The notes below the pieces were generated by a model. The model did not search any database, was not told the DNA's origin, and saw only the letters and a list, made by a program, of their open reading frames with translations. Of a stretch of DNA of 6,248 bases, positions 4,771 to 6,248 are shown piece after piece. Made by a program: the position numbers and the translations under genes. Every line of letters begins with the position of its first letter. Position 1 is the stretch's first letter. Origin of the DNA: CALRGL01 sp964374035 (GTDB lineage: Bacteria; Patescibacteriota; Patescibacteriia; UBA9934; GWF2-40-263); the NCBI GenBank assembly GCA_964374035.1, contig CAYJWY010000045.1, positions 1-6,248 on the forward strand, in the 5' to 3' direction.

Positions 4771-6144
4771 ATGATTCCTCAGAAGATCAAGGTCAAAAAT
4801 CAAGAGCTTCCTGACGAGCCGGGCGTATACTTTTTCTTTGACGCGAGTGGGTTACTTTTGTATATCGGCAAGGCCACATCTTTGAAACGACGTGTTGGTT
4901 CGTATTTTACAAAAGCCCACGAGCCTTCGACATGGCTCAGGGCAGGCAATCGCATCAGCGAGATGGTTGCGCAGATTGCACATATCGACTACATCGTCAC
5001 GCCGTCAGTGATTGAGGCGTTGGTTCTGGAGGCAAACCAGATTAAAGCAAAAAAGCCAAAGGTCAACATCTTGATGCGCGATGATAAGTCGTTCTTGTAT
5101 ATCGTCATCACAAACGAAACGTTTCCCCGGCCTGTGTTGATGCGCGGTCACGACCTCGAACGACTCGGCGTGGATCCGTTTCGTCCCACGCTCACAAAGA
5201 AGGCTCGCGAAAAGTTTCTTCGCGTCTTTGGCCCGTACACGAGCGGACTCTCGCTCAAAAAAGCCCTCGACTTAGTACGCCGCTACATCCCATGGAGCGA
5301 TTGCCTCCCTCCTTCCGGTTCTCCCCTTTCAAAAGGGGGAGTGAGAGGGGGTCGTGCTCGCGGCTGTTTCAACTCCCACATCGGCAAGTGCCCAGGTGTC
5401 TGCTCGGGAGCGATCGACGCAAAGATCTACCGTGCATACATTCGTCAACTGATTCTTTTTTTTGAAGGCAAGAAGAAGCAATTGCTTCGCGAGATGCGCC
5501 GCGAGATGATGAAGGCGAGTAAGGAGCTTCGGTTCGAAGTTGCGGCGAAATACCGCTCCAACATTTCCGCGCTGGAACATATTCAAGATGTTGCCATCAT
5601 TTCCCAAGATGAGACCGATAGGTCCGATTGGTCCTATGAGACCAATACGGGCGGAATTGACCTGAATGGCCGTATCGAGGCTTACGACATCAGCAACATC
5701 TCGGGCACATCGGCAACAGGATCCATGGTCGTGTTCGAGGAAGGCAAGCCTGCCAAGGCTCAGTATCGCAAGTTCAAAATCAAAACGGTGAAAGGCCCGA
5801 ACGATGTCGCGATGCTCGCCGAGATGATGCGACGACGACTGATGCGATCGAAGACCAATCCAAACACTTGGCCGTTGCCACAGATTATGGTGATTGACGG
5901 TGGCAAGCCGCAGGTCAACCGAGTCCAAGAAGTTCTCGATAAACTCGGCATCGTCGTGCCGATTATCGGCATTGCCAAAGGGTATGATCGAAAGCAGGAC
6001 GTGTTGATCTTCGACCGCGACAACGTCGATCTGCAACGTGTCGCCAAGCGAGGAAAGGAAGTCTTCCAAAAAGTCCGCGACGAAGCCCATCGGTTTGCGG
6101 TGAAGTATCATCGAACGTTAAGAGGGAGAGCGTTTATTAAATGA
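4771..6144 (+). CDS. uvrC: UvrC, excinuclease ABC subunit C, shortened form
   Basis: UvrC is the dual-incision nuclease of nucleotide excision repair, recruited by UvrB. At 457 residues it is far shorter than E. coli UvrC (610). The N-terminal GIY-YIG nuclease (about 14-100), for the 3' cut, has GVY20, Y31-IGK34, R41, E87 and N99. A Cys-rich segment follows (C178, C199, C207, C211 region: CFNSHIGKCPGVC). The UVR helix hairpin for UvrB binding is at about 232-270. The RNase H-like domain, for the 5' cut, keeps D306 (AYDIS), D345 (GPNDVAML), D376 (IDGG) and H440 (RDEAH). Missing are the roughly 150 residues normally between the UVR motif and the RNase H fold, and the C-terminal helix-hairpin-helix domain. 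Three repeat-like insertions lie in frame. The start is limited by an upstream in-frame TAG at 4762; no Shine-Dalgarno is seen. TGA lies in the terminator stem. Confidence 0.96.
   Translation: MIPQKIKVKNQELPDEPGVYFFFDASGLLLYIGKATSLKRRVGSYFTKAHEPSTWLRAGNRISEMVAQIAHIDYIVTPSVIEALVLEANQIKAKKPKVNILMRDDKSFLYIVITNETFPRPVLMRGHDLERLGVDPFRPTLTKKAREKFLRVFGPYTSGLSLKKALDLVRRYIPWSDCLPPSGSPLSKGGVRGGRARGCFNSHIGKCPGVCSGAIDAKIYRAYIRQLILFFEGKKKQLLREMRREMMKASKELRFEVAAKYRSNISALEHIQDVAIISQDETDRSDWSYETNTGGIDLNGRIEAYDISNISGTSATGSMVVFEEGKPAKAQYRKFKIKTVKGPNDVAMLAEMMRRRLMRSKTNPNTWPLPQIMVIDGGKPQVNRVQEVLDKLGIVVPIIGIAKGYDRKQDVLIFDRDNVDLQRVAKRGKEVFQKVRDEAHRFAVKYHRTLRGRAFIK
4921..4947. repeat. 27-bp dispersed-type repeat in frame in the UvrC GIY-YIG domain
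   Basis: The segment contains CCTTCGACATGGCTCAGGG with inverted ends GAGCC (4921-4925) and GGCTC (4934-4938). It closely resembles the dispersed word CCTTCGACAAGCTCAGGG, which I recall as common in many uncultured bacterial genomes. It begins on a codon boundary, is exactly 27 bases, and encodes EPSTWLRAG (residues 51-59). The distance from the catalytic Tyr to the metal-binding Glu is 56 here against 47 in T. maritima UvrC (Y29, E76, from memory), so the element accounts for the nine extra residues. Confidence 0.75.
5305..5357. repeat. Palindromic repeat in frame in the UvrC Cys-rich segment
   Basis: The near-perfect palindrome CTCCCCTTTC-AAAAGGGGGAG (5321-5341) is followed by a GAGAGGGGGT tail. 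It encodes SPLSKGGVRGG (residues 184-194), a peptide typical of palindromic elements that insert into genes. It splits the segment that in other UvrC proteins runs directly from the Cys after the YPFR/IPW block to the CF..HIGKC block, adding about 20 residues (179-198). The outer limits are approximate. The palindrome core is related to the hairpin of the terminator at 4060-4121. Confidence 0.75.
5612..5647. repeat. Four 9-bp tandem units in frame in uvrC
   Basis: AGACCGATA (5612), GGTCCGATT (5621), GGTCCTATG (5630) and AGACCAATA (5639) are four phased 9-bp units of consensus RGWCCNATN. In the uvrC frame they give ETDRSDWSYETNT (281-293), three residues per unit, placed at the junction where the middle UvrC domain is absent. 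The reverse strand reads as an IGPIGLIGP collagen-like shadow. I infer a minisatellite that now acts as a linker between the UVR motif and the RNase H-like domain. Confidence 0.7.
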
Positions 6145-6163
6145 GGCCAGGCCTCATTTTTTT
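6139..6163 (+). terminator. Intrinsic terminator of uvrC
   Basis: AAATGAGG (6139-6146), loop CCAGG, CCTCATTT (6152-6159) form an 8-bp stem continued by a seven-T run (6157-6163). The uvrC TGA (6142-6144) lies in the 5' arm, so the ribosome stops within the hairpin. The A-rich start of the 5' arm gives some reverse-strand T-run as well, but no reverse gene ends here within the window. Confidence 0.9.
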
Positions 6164-6170
6164 ATCCACA
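6162..6170 (+). promoter_or_regulatory. Consensus DnaA box
   Basis: TTATCCACA matches the strict DnaA-box consensus TTATNCACA. It overlaps the end of the uvrC terminator and lies 19 bases before the -35 of the next promoter. I see no second box or AT-rich unwinding element in the remaining sequence, so this is a single site: either a regulatory box or chance. Confidence 0.4.
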
Positions 6171-6188
6171 GCCGAGTGGCTATTTATG

Positions 6189-6217
6189 TTGACCAGTGTT
6201 TCTAGGTGGATTAGAAT
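6189..6217 (+). promoter_or_regulatory. Forward sigma70-type promoter for the gene beyond the window
   Basis: TTGACC (6189-6194), a 17-base spacer, and TAGAAT (6212-6217) each differ from consensus at one position. Transcription would start near 6224. The decamer-spaced TGG repeats at 6207-6239 overlap the spacer and the -10, so a protein bound there would block RNA polymerase. Confidence 0.75.
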
Positions 6218-6241
6218 GGTTAGGAGTGGAAGACAGTGGGG
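6206..6241 (+). promoter_or_regulatory. Probable MraZ operator (10-bp direct repeats)
   Basis: TGG recurs at 6207, 6217, 6227 and 6237, exactly ten bases apart, in the contexts GGTGGA, AATGGT, AGTGGA and AGTGGG. MraZ, the first gene of the dcw cluster, is known to bind tandem TGGG-type boxes at 10-bp spacing over its own promoter. The match in spacing, motif, number and position over a strong promoter suggests mraZ follows directly. The gene itself is outside the window, so this is inference. Confidence 0.65.
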
Positions 6242-6248
6242 ATTGAGC

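Noticed and set aside
5329..6111. 260-residue reverse-strand frame with collagen-like IGPIGPIG
   Set aside because: It is a shadow of uvrC; the collagen-like part is just the reverse reading of the 9-bp repeat, and it has no homology signal.
4771..6144. uvrC as a pseudogene because of length and insertions
   Set aside because: The frame is open throughout and all catalytic residues of both nuclease domains are intact.
1..6248. CRISPR array, transposase, tRNA/rRNA or defence genes
   Set aside because: No regularly spaced repeats with unique spacers, no transposase motifs and no structured RNA gene were seen; the repeats are short and tandem or palindromic.

Overview
The window looks like a chromosomal piece of a candidate-phyla (Patescibacteria/CPR-type) bacterium. 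The basis is indirect: trimmed versions of normally invariant DNA-repair proteins, very tight gene packing, small lipoproteins, and short dispersed repeats sitting in frame inside housekeeping genes. Base composition is near 50% GC by eye. TGA is used as a stop (small reverse gene and uvrC), so the recoded TGA=Gly lineages are unlikely. The phylum assignment is inference.

Layout. A 15-bp tandem repeat (1-37) precedes uvrA (51-2624, +), followed after 9 bases by an M23-peptidase lipoprotein gene (2634-3710, +). Convergent to these lies a 94-residue gene of unknown function (3740-4024, -) with its own promoter, Shine-Dalgarno and terminator. Upstream of it is a terminator with U-tracts on both strands (4060-4121), then a cupredoxin-type copper lipoprotein gene (4122-4733, -). 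A 37-bp divergent promoter region separates that from uvrC (4771-6144, +). uvrC ends in a terminator. The last 85 bases hold a consensus DnaA box, a strong forward promoter and a 10-bp-periodic GTGG array that looks like an MraZ operator, suggesting that mraZ and the division/cell-wall (dcw) cluster start just past the window.

Function. uvrA and uvrC encode two of the three nucleotide-excision-repair proteins; uvrB is not here. UvrA recognises damage with UvrB, and UvrC makes the two incisions. The M23 lipoprotein probably trims peptidoglycan peptides at the cell surface, and the cupredoxin lipoprotein probably carries electrons or copper outside the membrane. The two lipoproteins and the repair genes have no evident functional link beyond proximity.

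Most notable. (1) uvrA and uvrC carry five separate in-frame repeat-like insertions, including a 27-bp element that adds exactly nine residues to the UvrC GIY-YIG domain. (2) UvrA lacks its insertion domain, and UvrC lacks both its middle domain and its C-terminal helix-hairpin-helix domain, while catalytic residues are kept. (3) The promoter of the small reverse gene is built into the hairpin of the neighbouring terminator. (4) The window ends in the probable MraZ operator. I see no defence system, CRISPR array, tRNA, rRNA or transposase.
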